From: an uncultured Erythrobacter sp.
GTDB lineage: Bacteria; Pseudomonadota; Alphaproteobacteria; Sphingomonadales; Sphingomonadaceae
Reading direction: 5' to 3'
NCBI RefSeq assembly: GCF_947492365.1
Contig: NZ_CANLMB010000001.1
Coordinates: 1,240,001-1,304,000, forward strand
Length of the DNA stretch: 64,000 bases
Shown here: positions 1-11,450 of the stretch, in pieces
How positions within the stretch are numbered: position 1 is the first letter of the stretch
Layout: each line of letters opens with the position of its first letter
Notes under the pieces: generated by a model
What the model saw: the letters and a program-made list of their open reading frames with translations, nothing else
Database searches by the model: none
Told to the model about the DNA's origin: nothing
Position numbers and translations under genes: made by a program

Positions 1-951
1 GGTTCCGCCTTCTTCTTCCTCGCCGATCCGCCATCTGACGAGGCGCTGGTCGCACTGCCGACCTTTGACGCCACGGATACTGGTGCGGAGTCCGGACGCG
101 AGCTGGGTCAACTGATCGACGCAGGCCCTGCCGCGCGTCCCTTCTTCAGCGGGACCGGTATCAATCACACCCGCGCGCAGGACTGTCTGGCGCAGGCGAT
201 CTGGTACGAGGCGGCGAGCGAAAGCGAAGCGGGCCAGCGCGCGGTTGCGCAAGTCGTGCTCAACCGCGTGTCGCATTCGAGCTGGCCGGGCAGCGTGTGC
301 GGGGTGGTCTATCAAGGCTCGAACCGCTCGACCGGCTGCCAGTTCAGCTTCACCTGCGATGGCAGCCTTGCGCGGCGCGCGGGCGGCGCGACATGGGCGC
401 GCGCTCAGCGGATTGCGAGCGAGGCTTTGGCAGGCAGCGTCTACCAGCCGATCGGCCATGCGACCCACTACCACACGCTCTGGGTAAACCCGTATTGGGC
501 TTCGAGCCTCGACCATGTCGGGACCATCGGCGCGCACCGTTTCTACCGCACGCGCGGCGCGGCGGGTGATGCCAGCGCCTTTGGCCGTTCCTATGCCGGT
601 TTCGAGCCCGGTGTGAGCGGACGCAGCACCGCTGCCCCGATTGATAGCGTGTCGGATTTCACCATGCCGGCTCTGCCCGATGCGCAATCCGCACCAGCCC
701 GCGCGGCACCGTTTGGCCAGCGCGGCGGCAATGCCAATCGGAGCGCTGCACCCTCGGCAAATCCGGTCCCCGCGCCCGTTCTCGCCGACCCGGCTCTGAC
801 CGGAGCAGGACAAGTGCGCGAAGACTATGCCCGCGCCGGACAATGGCGCAGCGATGAAGCGCGCGCAGCAATGGAAGCCGAAGAGCGCGCCATGGCTGAA
901 GAGCGCGCGCAAGCCGCACCCGCACCGCCGCCACCCGCTCCTCAGCCCTGA
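1..951 (+). CDS. Cell wall hydrolase, SleB/CwlJ type (5-prime partial)
   Basis: The reading frame is open from base 1, so the start lies outside the window; 316 residues are visible. The block AQAIWYEAASESEAGQRAVA, followed by VVLNRV and a Cys-containing CGVVYQG stretch, is characteristic of the Hydrolase_2 (SleB/CwlJ) family. These enzymes cleave peptidoglycan as lytic transglycosylases or amidases, and the Glu of IWYEA is the expected catalytic residue. The domain ends near base 550. The last 100 residues are Ala/Pro-rich, low in complexity and probably unstructured. In proteobacteria such proteins are usually exported and act in cell wall remodelling; the signal peptide would lie outside the window. 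The family call is firm, the substrate is not. Confidence 0.85.
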   Translation, partial: GSAFFFLADPPSDEALVALPTFDATDTGAESGRELGQLIDAGPAARPFFSGTGINHTRAQDCLAQAIWYEAASESEAGQRAVAQVVLNRVSHSSWPGSVCGVVYQGSNRSTGCQFSFTCDGSLARRAGGATWARAQRIASEALAGSVYQPIGHATHYHTLWVNPYWASSLDHVGTIGAHRFYRTRGAAGDASAFGRSYAGFEPGVSGRSTAAPIDSVSDFTMPALPDAQSAPARAAPFGQRGGNANRSAAPSANPVPAPVLADPALTGAGQVREDYARAGQWRSDEARAAMEAEERAMAEERAQAAPAPPPPAPQP

Positions 952-1128
952 GTTCTTCGCGCAAAATCGCACAGGTTAACGCGCTCTAAACCTTAGCTTC
1001 ACACCAAGCCTTAGCGAGCACCGTTCTAACAGCGCATCCCAATCGCTGAACATGCGCAAACCTTGACGGGAAAGCCGGCAAACCCGCCCGGCCCAAACCT
1101 CCCGCAAAGCTGCGCAGCAAGAACGGAA

Positions 1129-1545
1129 ATGCACATCTTTATGCCGCAGCATTCTGCACCCACTGATGGCGCCGCTGATACTCGGGCACACTCCAATGGT
1201 GTTCCCGCCTACCGGGGCGGCTTCTTCACCGGCAACCCCGTCTGCGCGCCGATTGCCAAAGCGCTGGCATCGCGCGCGGCTGAAAAAGCGGCCAATGACA
1301 ATGCAGAGTTCACCCGCGACAGCGTAGCCAATGACCAGATGCTGCGCGCGGCCCTGCGCCACTTTGCCGAGCACGGCCTTGGCGCGGCACGCGAGGCACG
1401 GGCGCAGGCGGAAAATGCATTCTTCACCGGCGACCGGCAGGCCTATAATTGGTGGCTGGGCATCACCCGCACACTCGACCGGCGTATGGCGGCTCAGGCA
1501 GCCCAGCTTTTACCCGATAATGCCAACGGCACTTCGCCCGCCTGA
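1129..1545 (+). CDS. Hypothetical protein, 138 aa
   Basis: The frame stays open upstream to 1063, but the ATG at 1129 gives the more plausible start (MHIFMPQHSAP). The N-terminal 40 residues are Gly/Pro/Ala-rich. The C-terminal 80 residues look helical, with alternating Ala/Arg/Glu and a conserved-looking NWWLGITRTLDRRMA stretch. No catalytic motif, membrane segment or signal peptide is visible and I do not recognise the family. Its stop codon lies at the start of a 13-bp tandem repeat. It stands alone between the cell wall hydrolase and the GGDEF-EAL gene, so the context gives no function. Confidence 0.6.
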   Translation: MHIFMPQHSAPTDGAADTRAHSNGVPAYRGGFFTGNPVCAPIAKALASRAAEKAANDNAEFTRDSVANDQMLRAALRHFAEHGLGAAREARAQAENAFFTGDRQAYNWWLGITRTLDRRMAAQAAQLLPDNANGTSPA

Positions 1546-1602
1546 TTTAAGGGCCTGATCGCGGGGCCTGATTGAAGGGCCTGATTGAGCGGCCCGATTA
1601 GA
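1539..1602. repeat. 13-bp imperfect tandem repeat
   Basis: The unit GGGCCTGATTGAA recurs at 1551, 1564 and 1577 with one or two changes. A weaker copy follows at 1590, and a 12-base variant (CGCCTGATTTAA) precedes it at 1539. The array begins at the stop codon of the upstream gene and runs into the intergenic region. Confidence 0.7.
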
Positions 1603-1794
1603 CCGCCTTTAGGCTGCGAATCACATGGTTAACGCGGGCGCTCGGCCTAGGCTTCAACCCCTAGGTAAAGCTCCATGGGCCACACGTTAGCGAAGCCCGC
1701 GCGCCCGTCCGTAACCTACGCAATTCTCCCGAGCATTAGCGGTAAGTATGCCGTTAACCTCAGATTGACCACTTTCAGCTAGTGCAGGCTGACC

Positions 1795-3828
1795 ATGGGA
1801 GTGATCAACCTACTCAAACCGCTTCGCACGCGGATTCGCGGAGGCTCTACGCAGAGCGCTTCGCCGAATTCCGGTGCTGGCCCGGAGCCCGGCTCGCCGC
1901 CGGGCGCGGCGAAGCGTGAACGCGCGGACCAGCTGTCCGAGCGGGTCCGGCGTATTCTGGTCACGACGCTTTACGCACAGCCCTCCAGCCTCGCTATCGG
2001 CGCGCTCTGCACGGTTGCGGCGGCTTCGGTATCGGCATGGATTGCCGAACTTCCCGAACTCTATGTCGCCGCGGTCATCCTGACGATTATCGGTGTCGCG
2101 CGCGTTGTCGCCGCGTTGGGCCTGTCGCCTGACAGCGAGAACACCTCCACCGCGGTGCTCGAACTGGTCTATGAAGTCGGCGCGTTCAGCTATGCGCTGG
2201 CGCTGGGCTGCACCGCAGCCTTCACCATTCTGATCGGCACCCAGACGCAAGTCGAAGTGCTGATGGTAGCCAATGCGCTGGGTTACGGGATCGGTGTGTC
2301 TGCGCGAAATGCCGGGCGACCGACGATCGCCATCGGCCAGTTGGCGCTGACCTGTCTTCCGATTGCACTCGCGGCGTTCTGGGCGGGCGGCGCGGGCTTT
2401 ATCGTGCTGGGCATTACGATCATTCTTCTGATCCCGGCGATGATCTCGATTGCGGGCAATATTTTCACCGTCTTGCGCGACTCCATCGCCTCGGCGGAAA
2501 CCAGCGCGAGGCTGGCGGACAAGATGCAGGTGCTTGCGCGCACTGACGTTGTAACCGGCCTCGCCAATCGCGCAGGCCTCAACCACGCCATGGTCGAAAC
2601 CATGATGGGGGTCGATGAAGACAGCCGTCTGGCGCTGATCTGGGTCGACCTTGACCGGTTCAAGGAAGTGAACGACCTGCTCGGCCATCCGGTCGGCGAC
2701 CGGGTGCTGAGCGAGGTTGCAAAGCGGCTGCGCGAGGTAGCGCCCGAGGCTGGGACTGTTGCACGCTTCGGCGGCGATGAATTTATCGTCTTCTGCCCGA
2801 TCAGCGACAGCAAGGATGCCGCACGGCTCGCCAGTGAGATCCATGCCGAAATCATGCGGCCATTCCGCATCGATGGCGAGCGGCTGGAAGTGCGCGCTTC
2901 GCTCGGCGTGGCATTGCTGCCCGACAACGGCACCGATGCCGATACTTTGATGCAAAGCGCCGACCTTGCGCTCTATCACGCCAAGGTCGGTGGCCGTTCG
3001 CAGACTTGCTTCTTTGACAGCTCGATGACCCGCGACCTTGTTCGCCGCCGCGAGATCGAGGACGAGCTGCGCGCCGCAATCCAGCGCGATGAGCTGTCGA
3101 TCTTCTTCCAGCCGATTGTCGACCTCGAGACGGGCCGGATCAAGACGTTCGAAGCTCTGGTGCGCTGGTTCCACCCGGAAAAGGGCGAGCTGCGTCCCGA
3201 CGAATTCATTCCGGTTGCCGAGGAAACCGGCGTTATCGTCACGCTCGGCAACTGGATCACCGCACAGGCCGCGCGCATTGCCGCGACCTGGCCCGAAGAC
3301 GTCACCGTCGCGGTCAATCTCTCGCCGCTGCAAATCCGCGCACCGGGTGCGGCGCTTGGCATCAAGAACGCTTTGCGCGAAGCAGGCCTCGATCCGCGCA
3401 GGCTCGAACTTGAAGTGACCGAGAGCCTGTTTATCGAGGACAACCACTCCACCGCAGCCTTTATCGAGGAACTGTCGGAGATGGGTGTGCGTTTCGCGCT
3501 CGACGATTTCGGCACGGGCTATTCCTCGCTCGGCTATATCAACAAGTTCCCCTTCTCCAAGATCAAGGTCGACCGCTCCTTCGTTTCGGGCGCGCAGGTC
3601 GGCAAGAAGAGCGATGCGATCATCCGCGCTGTGGCCGAGATGGGCAACACGCTGGGCATGGACATCGTGGCAGAGGGTCTGGAAGAAATCGAACAGGTCC
3701 AAGCCGTGCGCGATGCAGGCTGCAACCTCGGTCAGGGCTATTACTTCAGCCGCGCTGTGCCCGATTACCTCGCCGCAATGCTGCTGGCGCAGGAACGCGA
3801 ACAGGATCTGCGCGCAGCGTCTGCCTGA
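1795..3828 (+). CDS. Membrane-anchored GGDEF-EAL protein (c-di-GMP turnover)
   Basis: This 677-residue protein has about 50 basic cytoplasmic residues, then several hydrophobic segments (roughly residues 60-220), a GGDEF domain (roughly 250-420) and an EAL domain (roughly 435-665). The GGDEF signature is intact at residues 326-330 (RFGGDEF), so diguanylate cyclase activity is possible; no RxxD inhibitory site is seen just upstream. The EAL domain keeps its metal and catalytic residues: EALVR at 453, the NLSPLQI Asn, LEVTES, DDFGTGYSSL, KVDRSF and AEGLEE. Both cyclase and phosphodiesterase activities therefore look possible. The membrane region resembles no named sensor that I recognise. It is a single gene and its effect on motility or biofilm is inferred only from the family. 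Confidence 0.93.
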   Translation: MGVINLLKPLRTRIRGGSTQSASPNSGAGPEPGSPPGAAKRERADQLSERVRRILVTTLYAQPSSLAIGALCTVAAASVSAWIAELPELYVAAVILTIIGVARVVAALGLSPDSENTSTAVLELVYEVGAFSYALALGCTAAFTILIGTQTQVEVLMVANALGYGIGVSARNAGRPTIAIGQLALTCLPIALAAFWAGGAGFIVLGITIILLIPAMISIAGNIFTVLRDSIASAETSARLADKMQVLARTDVVTGLANRAGLNHAMVETMMGVDEDSRLALIWVDLDRFKEVNDLLGHPVGDRVLSEVAKRLREVAPEAGTVARFGGDEFIVFCPISDSKDAARLASEIHAEIMRPFRIDGERLEVRASLGVALLPDNGTDADTLMQSADLALYHAKVGGRSQTCFFDSSMTRDLVRRREIEDELRAAIQRDELSIFFQPIVDLETGRIKTFEALVRWFHPEKGELRPDEFIPVAEETGVIVTLGNWITAQAARIAATWPEDVTVAVNLSPLQIRAPGAALGIKNALREAGLDPRRLELEVTESLFIEDNHSTAAFIEELSEMGVRFALDDFGTGYSSLGYINKFPFSKIKVDRSFVSGAQVGKKSDAIIRAVAEMGNTLGMDIVAEGLEEIEQVQAVRDAGCNLGQGYYFSRAVPDYLAAMLLAQEREQDLRAASA

Positions 3829-5095
<1,267 letters not shown>

Positions 5096-5107
5096 GAAGC
5101 ATTCGTT

Positions 5108-5635
5108 ATGAGTTACGACCTCATGGTCTTCGATCCTGAGAGCGCGCCGCGCGAGCGAGCGGCGTTCTTGGAATGGTATCAGCAAAGTCCGTTCGAAGAT
5201 GACTCTGACATTTTCAACGATCCTAGCGTTTGTTCTGACAACCTTCGCAACTGGTATCAGGCGATCGTTGGGGAGTATCCCGACTACAACGGCGATGACT
5301 TCGACGATGACAAAGTTGAGGAGGTCGGAGATCGCGCAACGGGCTATGCGATTGGCCCCTCAGCAATCTATGCCGACTTTCGCTGGCAAGCGGCCGAAGC
5401 AGCATACGACACCGTGCGTCGACTGGCTGTCGAGCATCAGGTTGGCTTCTATGACGTCAGCGGCGATGAAGGCGATGGTGAAATCTACTTCCCCGGTCAT
5501 GAACTACGCGAACCCTCGCAAGGCCAGTGGCGTCAAATTTCTGCTGACTTTCAAACAGGTGATCTGAGCAAATACATGCCAGAGCCCGAACCACCCAAGC
5601 GCCGGTGGTGGGACATTTTCCGGAGAGACAAGTGA
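5108..5635 (+). CDS. Conserved hypothetical protein, 175 aa
   Basis: The protein begins MSYDLMVFDPESAPRER and is rich in Asp, Glu and Trp, with no signal peptide or membrane segment. Proteins beginning MSYDLMVF are common unclassified bacterial proteins, often near immunity-like genes, but I cannot name a function. It starts 12 bp after mdh and its TGA overlaps the GTG of a 15-codon sucD remnant (GTGA overlap). This suggests that it was once directly coupled to sucD. The acidic patch DYNGDDFDDDKVEEVGD lies mid-protein and the C-terminus is basic (KRRWWDIFRR). Confidence 0.75.
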   Translation: MSYDLMVFDPESAPRERAAFLEWYQQSPFEDDSDIFNDPSVCSDNLRNWYQAIVGEYPDYNGDDFDDDKVEEVGDRATGYAIGPSAIYADFRWQAAEAAYDTVRRLAVEHQVGFYDVSGDEGDGEIYFPGHELREPSQGQWRQISADFQTGDLSKYMPEPEPPKRRWWDIFRRDK

Positions 5636-5679
5636 GCATCCTCGTAAACAAAGACACCAAGGTCATCACGCAAGTCTGA
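5632..5679 (+). pseudogene. Remnant of a second sucD start
   Basis: GTG AGC ATC CTC and the following 11 codons encode [14 protein letters not shown] plus Val and stop. The first 14 residues are identical to the N-terminus of intact sucD at 6174. A core of about 37 bases differs at only two positions, yet Ser2 uses AGC here and TCC there. The remnant overlaps the stop of the upstream gene (GTGA) and the start of the downstream gene (TGATG). It looks like the scar of an insertion or recombination at codon 15 of an ancestral sucD. Confidence 0.8.
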
Positions 5680-6143
5680 TGCGCATTTTGATCGCCTCGC
5701 TTGTGGTTGCAGGTGCGCTTGCCGCGCCCGCTTCCTCGCGCGAGGTGGACCGGCAGGAGGTGGCCGAGGTGTTTGCGAGCGATGTGGCGCAGGAGCAGCG
5801 GCTCTATTGCCGTGATACGCGCCTGTTCACGCTCGCCGATGGGCGCGAGGTGCACGCTTGCATCGATTGGCGCGCGCAGAACCGCACGCGGCTGGTGCGC
5901 AGCTATGCCGCGCTCGAGGGGCCAGAAGTGGATGCGGACGAAAACCTCGACCTTGCGCGCACATGTTTTGAACTGGCAGTCGCAAGCCAGAACGATCCCA
6001 ACCGCACCGAGTTTGACCCCGACCAATTCCTCGCTGGCGCACGCGAGCATTTCGCCCTTTGCGCGCGCACCAACGCTCTCCAGCAGAGCGGAGAATACAG
6101 CCTCAATATCTACGAGCGCGGCGTGTGGCTCGGAGCCAACTGA
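5679..6143 (+). CDS. Putative exported protein, 154 aa
   Basis: The N-terminus MRILIASLVVAGALAAPASS is a typical signal peptide, probably cleaved near residue 20. The mature part is about 134 residues, charged, with four Cys (near LYCRDTR, HACIDW, ARTCFEL and FALCART) that could form two disulphides. No known domain is recognised. The ATG overlaps the stop of the sucD remnant (TGATG) and intact sucD starts 30 bp downstream. The gene therefore appears to have arrived together with the present sucD 5-prime end. A periplasmic location is inferred from the signal peptide only. Confidence 0.75.
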   Translation: MRILIASLVVAGALAAPASSREVDRQEVAEVFASDVAQEQRLYCRDTRLFTLADGREVHACIDWRAQNRTRLVRSYAALEGPEVDADENLDLARTCFELAVASQNDPNRTEFDPDQFLAGAREHFALCARTNALQQSGEYSLNIYERGVWLGAN

Positions 6144-6173
6144 TTAAAACGAATTCCCAAGACGGAGATACGA

Positions 6174-7064
6174 ATGTCCATTCTCGTAAACAAAGACACC
6201 AAGGTCATCACCCAAGGGATGACCGGCAATACCGGCACGTTCCACACCGAGCAGGCGATTGCTTACGGCTCGCAGATGGTCGCAGGTGTGACGCCGGGTA
6301 AAGGCGGCACCACGCATGTTGGCGTGCCGCAGTTCAACACCGTGCGCGAAGCCAAGGCGGCGACCGGCGCGACGGCGAGCTGCATCTACGTTCCCCCGCC
6401 CTTTGCCGCAGACGCGATTTGCGAGGCGATTGATGCCGAGATCGAGCTGATCATCTGCATCACCGAAGGCATTCCGGTGCTCGACATGGTGCGCGCAAAG
6501 GCTGCGCTGACCGGCTCGAAATCGCGCCTGATCGGCCCGAACTGCCCCGGCGTTCTGACGCCGGACGAGTGCAAGATCGGCATTATGCCGGGCTCGATCT
6601 TCAAGAAGGGCAGCGTCGGCGTTGTCAGCCGCTCGGGCACGCTCACTTACGAGGCTGTGCACCAGACTACGATGGTCGGCCTTGGCCAGACCACCGCTGT
6701 CGGCATTGGCGGCGATCCGGTCAACGGCACCAACTTTATCGACGTGCTCGACCTGTTCCTCGACGATCCTGAAACCAAATCGATGATTATGATCGGCGAA
6801 ATCGGCGGCTCGGCAGAAGAAGAAGCCGCTGAATTCTTGAAGGCAGAAGCTGCCAAGGGCCGATCGAAGCCGACCGTCGGCTTTATCGCAGGCCGCACCG
6901 CGCCTCCGGGTCGCCGCATGGGCCATGCCGGCGCGATTGTCTCGGGCGGCAAAGGCGGCGCTGACGACAAGATTGCAGCGATGGAAGATGCCGGCATCCG
7001 CGTCTCGCCCTCGCCCAGCGAACTCGGCACCACGCTCGACGCGATGCTGAAAGAGCTGGCGTAA
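6174..7064 (+). CDS. sucD: Succinyl-CoA ligase, alpha subunit
   Basis: At 296 residues this matches the usual SucD length. It shows the CoA-binding N-terminus ([15 protein letters not shown]), the [13 protein letters not shown] stretch, GPNCPG near 121, and the active-site histidine 251 in [15 protein letters not shown], which is phosphorylated during catalysis. The enzyme makes succinate and a nucleoside triphosphate from succinyl-CoA and needs the beta subunit SucC, which is not in this window although it is often adjacent in alphaproteobacteria. The ribosome binding site ACGGAGATACGA precedes the ATG. The gene is co-directional with sucA, which starts 60 bp downstream. Confidence 0.97.
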   Translation: MSILVNKDTKVITQGMTGNTGTFHTEQAIAYGSQMVAGVTPGKGGTTHVGVPQFNTVREAKAATGATASCIYVPPPFAADAICEAIDAEIELIICITEGIPVLDMVRAKAALTGSKSRLIGPNCPGVLTPDECKIGIMPGSIFKKGSVGVVSRSGTLTYEAVHQTTMVGLGQTTAVGIGGDPVNGTNFIDVLDLFLDDPETKSMIMIGEIGGSAEEEAAEFLKAEAAKGRSKPTVGFIAGRTAPPGRRMGHAGAIVSGGKGGADDKIAAMEDAGIRVSPSPSELGTTLDAMLKELA

Positions 7065-7124
7065 ACCAATGTGCGTCCCCGCCGCGTTGGCGGGGACCAA
7101 CTCCCTCCCTCCCCGGAGACCCCC

Positions 7125-9941
7125 ATGGGTAAAGAACAAGGCAAACTCCTCCCGCAGATGACCGATCAGGAAGGTCCGCAACCCGGTCCGTCCTGGGGCA
7201 ATCCTGCGTGGCTTGACCAGGTCAGCGATTCCGGAGCGGATCTGACCGGCGCGATGGATCCGACGCAGATGATGCTCGAGGCGAAGGACGCTGTAGGCAA
7301 AGCTGCGAAAGCTGCTGGCAAGTCCGCCGATCCCAAGGCGATCGAGAAAGCGGCGAGCCTCTCCATCGCAGCGATGACGCTGGTGCGGCTTTACCGTGTG
7401 CGCGGGCATCTGGGTGCTGACCTTGATCCGCTGGGGGTTTCGAGCAAGCGCGGCGATCCCGAAGACCTCACCCTCGCCTTCCACGGGCTCGAAGGCAAGG
7501 AAGCCGAAGAGGTCTATGTCGGCGGCGTGCTCGGTCTGGAATGGACCACTGTGGGCGAGCTTTATGCCCGCCTGCGCGAGGTCTATTGCGGCAAGGTCGG
7601 CCTTGAATACATGCACATCGCCGACACCGAAGAGCGGCGTTTCCTGCAGGACAAGTTCGAAAGCCCCGGCGAAACGATCCAGTTCTCACCCGAAGGCAAA
7701 AAGGCGATCCTCGCCGCCGTGTTGCGCGGTGAAGGCTACGAGGAATTCCTCGGCAAGAAATATGTCGGGACCAAGCGTTTCGGCCTCGATGGCGGCGAAA
7801 GCATGATCCCCGCTCTGGAAGCTGTCATCAAGCAAGGCAGCCAAGGCGGCGTGCGCGAGATCATCTACGGCATGGCTCACCGCGGGCGCCTCAACGTCCT
7901 CGCAAACGTTATGGCCAAGCCATACAAAGTGATCTTCCACGAATTTTCGGGCGGCACGGCCAATCCCGAAGATGTCGGCGGATCGGGCGATGTGAAATAT
8001 CACCTCGGCACCAGCACCGACCGCGAATTTGACGGCATCTCGGTTCACATGAGCCTTGTGCCAAACCCTTCGCACCTTGAGACGGTTGATCCCGTTGTGC
8101 TTGGCAAAAGCCGCGCACAGCAGGCAATCCGCGACGATCTGGAAAACAAGAAGCAGGTTCTGCCCGTCCTGATCCACGGCGATGCAGCCTTTGCGGGCCA
8201 AGGCGTGGTGTGGGAAAGCCTGAGCCTGTCCGGCGTCAACGGTTATGACACTGGCGGCTGCATCCACTTCATCATCAACAACCAGATCGGCTTCACCACC
8301 TCGCCCCGCTTTGCGCGCAATTCGCCCTATCCCAGCGATGTGGCGAAGGGTGTCATGGCGCCGATCCTCCACGTCAATGGCGACGATCCCGAAGCGGTGA
8401 CCTTCGCCTGCAAGCTCGCTATCGAGTACCGCCAGAAATTCGCGCGCGATGTTGTGATCGACATGTGGTGCTATCGCCGCTTTGGCCACAATGAAGGCGA
8501 CGAGCCCAAATTCACCCAGCCGCTGATGTATGGCGTGATCGGCAAACACCCCAAGGTCAGCCGCGTTTACGAAGAGCGCCTGATCGCGGAAGGCGTGATC
8601 GACGAAGGCCACCGCGAAAGCGTCGCGGCGGAATTTGCCGCGCATCTCGAAGAGGAATTCGCAGCGGCCAAGAGCTATTCGGCCAATGAAGCCGACTGGT
8701 TCGGCGGTCGCTGGGCGGGCCTTAATAAGCCTGCCGATGATGAGACCGCGCGGCGCAATATCGAAACCGCGATCGAGCCGAAAATGTTCGACTCGCTCGG
8801 CCGTGTGCTGACCGAAGTTCCTGATGATGTGACCATCCACAAGACGCTGGGCCGGGTGCTCAAAGCCAAAGCTGCGATGTTCGAAAGCGGCGAAGGCTTT
8901 GACTGGGCCACCGCCGAAGCGCTCGCCTTTGGCAGCCTCGTGATGGAAGGTTACGGGGTGCGCCTGTCGGGGCAGGATTCGGGCCGCGGCACTTTCTCGC
9001 AGCGCCACGCCGTCTGGGTCGATCAGAACACCGAGGATAAATACATCCCGCTGACCACCCTGCCCCACGGCAAGTTCGAGGTCTATGACAGCACGCTTTC
9101 GGAATATGGCGTGCTCGGGTTCGAATACGGTTTTGCGATGGCCGATCCCAAATCGCTGGTCCTGTGGGAGGCGCAATTCGGCGACTTCGCCAATGGCGCG
9201 CAGATCATGATCGACCAGTATATCGCGGCTGGCGAAGCCAAGTGGCTGCGCGCAAACGGCCTCGTGATGCTGCTCCCGCACGGCTATGAAGGTCAGGGGC
9301 CGGAGCATTCCAGCGCGCGGCTTGAACGGTTCCTGCAATTGTGCGCGCAGGACAATATCCAGGTCTGCAACATCACCACTCCGGCGAACTATTTCCACGT
9401 TCTTCGCCGCCAGATGCTGCGCACATTTCGCAAGCCGCTTGTCATCATGACGCCCAAGAGCCTGCTGCGTCATCCGCTCGCCAAGAGCCCGCGCGAGGAA
9501 TTCCAGGGCGACTGGCAATTCAAGCGGATCAAATCCGACATGACCGAGATCGACGACAAGAAGGTCAAGCGTTTGGTCCTGTGTTCGGGCAAGGTCTATT
9601 ACGACCTCTACGAACGCCGCGAGGAAGAGGGGCTGAAAGACGTTTCGATCGTGCGGATCGAGCAGCTCTATCCCTTCCCAGGCGATCCGCTGGCTGTGCG
9701 GCTTAAGCGCATGTCAAATCTGCAGGACGTCATCTGGTGTCAGGAAGAGCCAAAGAATAACGGCGCATGGTTCTTCGTGCAGAACCAGATCGAGGACGCG
9801 CTGACGGCAGCCGGGCATGACGGTATGCGCCCTGCCTATGCGGGCCGCGCCGCTGCGGCTTCGCCCGCAACCGGCCTCGCCAAACGACATGCCGAGCAAC
9901 AGGCGGCTTTGGTCGCCGATGCTCTCCGTCTCAAGAAGTAA
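7125..9941 (+). CDS. sucA: 2-Oxoglutarate dehydrogenase E1 component
   Basis: This 938-residue thiamine-diphosphate enzyme decarboxylates 2-oxoglutarate and succinylates the lipoyl group of SucB. Visible landmarks are the N-terminal E2-binding region ending in [19 protein letters not shown], the [13 protein letters not shown] block, [20 protein letters not shown] with the cofactor Asp, and the C-terminal transketolase-like domain with [16 protein letters not shown]. The ATG at 7125 follows a purine-rich CCCGGAGACC site and gives MGKEQGKLL; the frame is open to 7071 but starts there lack support. It is followed by sucB 47 bp downstream. Confidence 0.97.
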   Translation: MGKEQGKLLPQMTDQEGPQPGPSWGNPAWLDQVSDSGADLTGAMDPTQMMLEAKDAVGKAAKAAGKSADPKAIEKAASLSIAAMTLVRLYRVRGHLGADLDPLGVSSKRGDPEDLTLAFHGLEGKEAEEVYVGGVLGLEWTTVGELYARLREVYCGKVGLEYMHIADTEERRFLQDKFESPGETIQFSPEGKKAILAAVLRGEGYEEFLGKKYVGTKRFGLDGGESMIPALEAVIKQGSQGGVREIIYGMAHRGRLNVLANVMAKPYKVIFHEFSGGTANPEDVGGSGDVKYHLGTSTDREFDGISVHMSLVPNPSHLETVDPVVLGKSRAQQAIRDDLENKKQVLPVLIHGDAAFAGQGVVWESLSLSGVNGYDTGGCIHFIINNQIGFTTSPRFARNSPYPSDVAKGVMAPILHVNGDDPEAVTFACKLAIEYRQKFARDVVIDMWCYRRFGHNEGDEPKFTQPLMYGVIGKHPKVSRVYEERLIAEGVIDEGHRESVAAEFAAHLEEEFAAAKSYSANEADWFGGRWAGLNKPADDETARRNIETAIEPKMFDSLGRVLTEVPDDVTIHKTLGRVLKAKAAMFESGEGFDWATAEALAFGSLVMEGYGVRLSGQDSGRGTFSQRHAVWVDQNTEDKYIPLTTLPHGKFEVYDSTLSEYGVLGFEYGFAMADPKSLVLWEAQFGDFANGAQIMIDQYIAAGEAKWLRANGLVMLLPHGYEGQGPEHSSARLERFLQLCAQDNIQVCNITTPANYFHVLRRQMLRTFRKPLVIMTPKSLLRHPLAKSPREEFQGDWQFKRIKSDMTEIDDKKVKRLVLCSGKVYYDLYERREEEGLKDVSIVRIEQLYPFPGDPLAVRLKRMSNLQDVIWCQEEPKNNGAWFFVQNQIEDALTAAGHDGMRPAYAGRAAAASPATGLAKRHAEQQAALVADALRLKK

Positions 9942-9988
9942 TCCAAGTTCAGCCCAAAGAAACCACGACGGTTTGAGGAAATACGAAA

Positions 9989-11197
9989 ATGGCCACTGAA
10001 ATCACTGTCCCGGTACTGGGAGAATCGGTCACCGAAGGTTCGATCGGCGAATGGCTCAAGCAGCCCGGCGACGCGGTTGCGGCGGACGAGCCGATTGTCA
10101 GTCTTGAAACCGATAAGGTCGCGGTTGACGTGCCTTCGCCCGTTGCGGGCGTAATGAGCGAACATCGCGCGGCTGTGGGCGACACGGTCGAAGTCGGCGC
10201 GGTGATCGCGGTAATCGAAGCAGGCGAAGCGGCTCCTAAGCCCGCTGCCAAGGCGGACACACCGGCACCAGCCGCAGCGAAGGAAGCCCCCGCTGATACC
10301 GGCGCGAGCCAGACGCTCTCCCCTGCCGTGCGCCGCGCTGTGCTGGAACACGGGGTTGATCCTTCGACCATCAATGGCACCGGCAAAGGTGGCCGGATCA
10401 CCAAGGAAGACGTGCTCGAAGCGGCGAAGAAGAAGGGCGATCCCGCGCCTGCTCCCGCACCCGCCGCTGCGACGATCCCAACCCCCTCCACCGGCGGACG
10501 CGGCGAAGAGCGCGTCAAGATGACCCGTATGCGCCAGACCATCGCCAAGCGTCTGAAAGGCGCGCAGGAAGAGGCCGCGCTGCTCACCACGTTCAACGAT
10601 GTGGATATGAGCGCCGTCATCGAAGCGCGCACGAAATACAAAGACCTGTTCGCCAAGAAGCACGATATCCGCCTCGGCTTCATGGGCTTCTTCGCCAAGG
10701 CCGCCTGCCTCGCGCTGAAGGACGTGCCCAGCGTCAACGCCTATATCGAGGGTGACGAGATCGTTTATCACGATTACGTCGATATCTCGGTCGCGGTTTC
10801 GGCTCCCAACGGCCTCGTCGTCCCCGTGATCCGCGATTGTCAGGACAAGGGCTTTGCGCGAATCGAGAAAGACATCGCCGACTTCGGCAAGCGCGCCAAG
10901 GAAGGCTCGCTGACCATGGCCGACATGACCGGCGGCACCTTCACGATCTCCAATGGCGGCGTGTTCGGCTCGCTGATGTCGACCCCGATCATCAACCCGC
11001 CGCAAAGCGCCGTCCTCGGCCTCCACCGCATCGAGGATCGCCCGGTCGCGGTGAACGGCGAAGTCGTCATCCGCCCGATGATGTATATCGCGCTTTCCTA
11101 CGACCACCGCCTGATCGACGGCCGCGAGGCGGTGACCGCACTTAAGATCATCAAGGAAGCGATCGAAGATCCCACGCGGATGCTGATCGACCTTTGA
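9989..11197 (+). CDS. sucB: 2-Oxoglutarate dehydrogenase E2, dihydrolipoyl succinyltransferase
   Basis: This is a 402-residue core subunit. A single lipoyl domain (residues 1-78) carries the lipoylated Lys43 in ETDKVAV. An Ala/Pro linker leads to the peripheral subunit-binding domain (about 103-140, [20 protein letters not shown]). A second linker leads to the catalytic domain from about 170 to the end, with the active-site His in [13 protein letters not shown]. It transfers the succinyl group to CoA and is reoxidised by LpdA, encoded further downstream. Confidence 0.97.
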   Translation: MATEITVPVLGESVTEGSIGEWLKQPGDAVAADEPIVSLETDKVAVDVPSPVAGVMSEHRAAVGDTVEVGAVIAVIEAGEAAPKPAAKADTPAPAAAKEAPADTGASQTLSPAVRRAVLEHGVDPSTINGTGKGGRITKEDVLEAAKKKGDPAPAPAPAAATIPTPSTGGRGEERVKMTRMRQTIAKRLKGAQEEAALLTTFNDVDMSAVIEARTKYKDLFAKKHDIRLGFMGFFAKAACLALKDVPSVNAYIEGDEIVYHDYVDISVAVSAPNGLVVPVIRDCQDKGFARIEKDIADFGKRAKEGSLTMADMTGGTFTISNGGVFGSLMSTPIINPPQSAVLGLHRIEDRPVAVNGEVVIRPMMYIALSYDHRLIDGREAVTALKIIKEAIEDPTRMLIDL

Positions 11198-11198
11198 G

Positions 11199-11447
11199 AT
11201 GTTAGGTGTGATCCAGTTTTTCCTGCTGATTGGCACGGTTGCGGCAACACTTTGGGTCGTGGGTTTGCTGGATCAGAAAATGCAGCGGTTCAGGCGCGTT
11301 GCGCCGAATGAGAACGGCCGAATTCCGGATGGCCCATTAGCCAAAATCTCGTTGGTGATAATCATCGGAGGATTCTTTGTAGCCTACGTGATCTGGGGCG
11401 GATCTGGGAATGCGTCGAGTGACTGTTTTGGAAGCATGCGCTGTTAG
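11199..11447 (+). CDS. Small two-helix membrane protein, 82 aa
   Basis: The start lies two bases after the sucB stop, so translation is probably coupled. Two hydrophobic segments are visible (about residues 5-23 and 48-67), separated by a polar loop containing RRVAPNENGRIPDGPLAK. The C-terminus holds two Cys (DCFGSMRC). No family is recognised. It is the first of three genes lying between sucB and lpdA. Confidence 0.6.
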   Translation: MLGVIQFFLLIGTVAATLWVVGLLDQKMQRFRRVAPNENGRIPDGPLAKISLVIIIGGFFVAYVIWGGSGNASSDCFGSMRC

Positions 11448-11450
11448 CCC

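Noticed and set aside
1810..3702. Minus-strand open frame opposite the GGDEF-EAL gene
   Set aside because: It is a shadow of codon bias; the plus-strand gene has all expected motifs.
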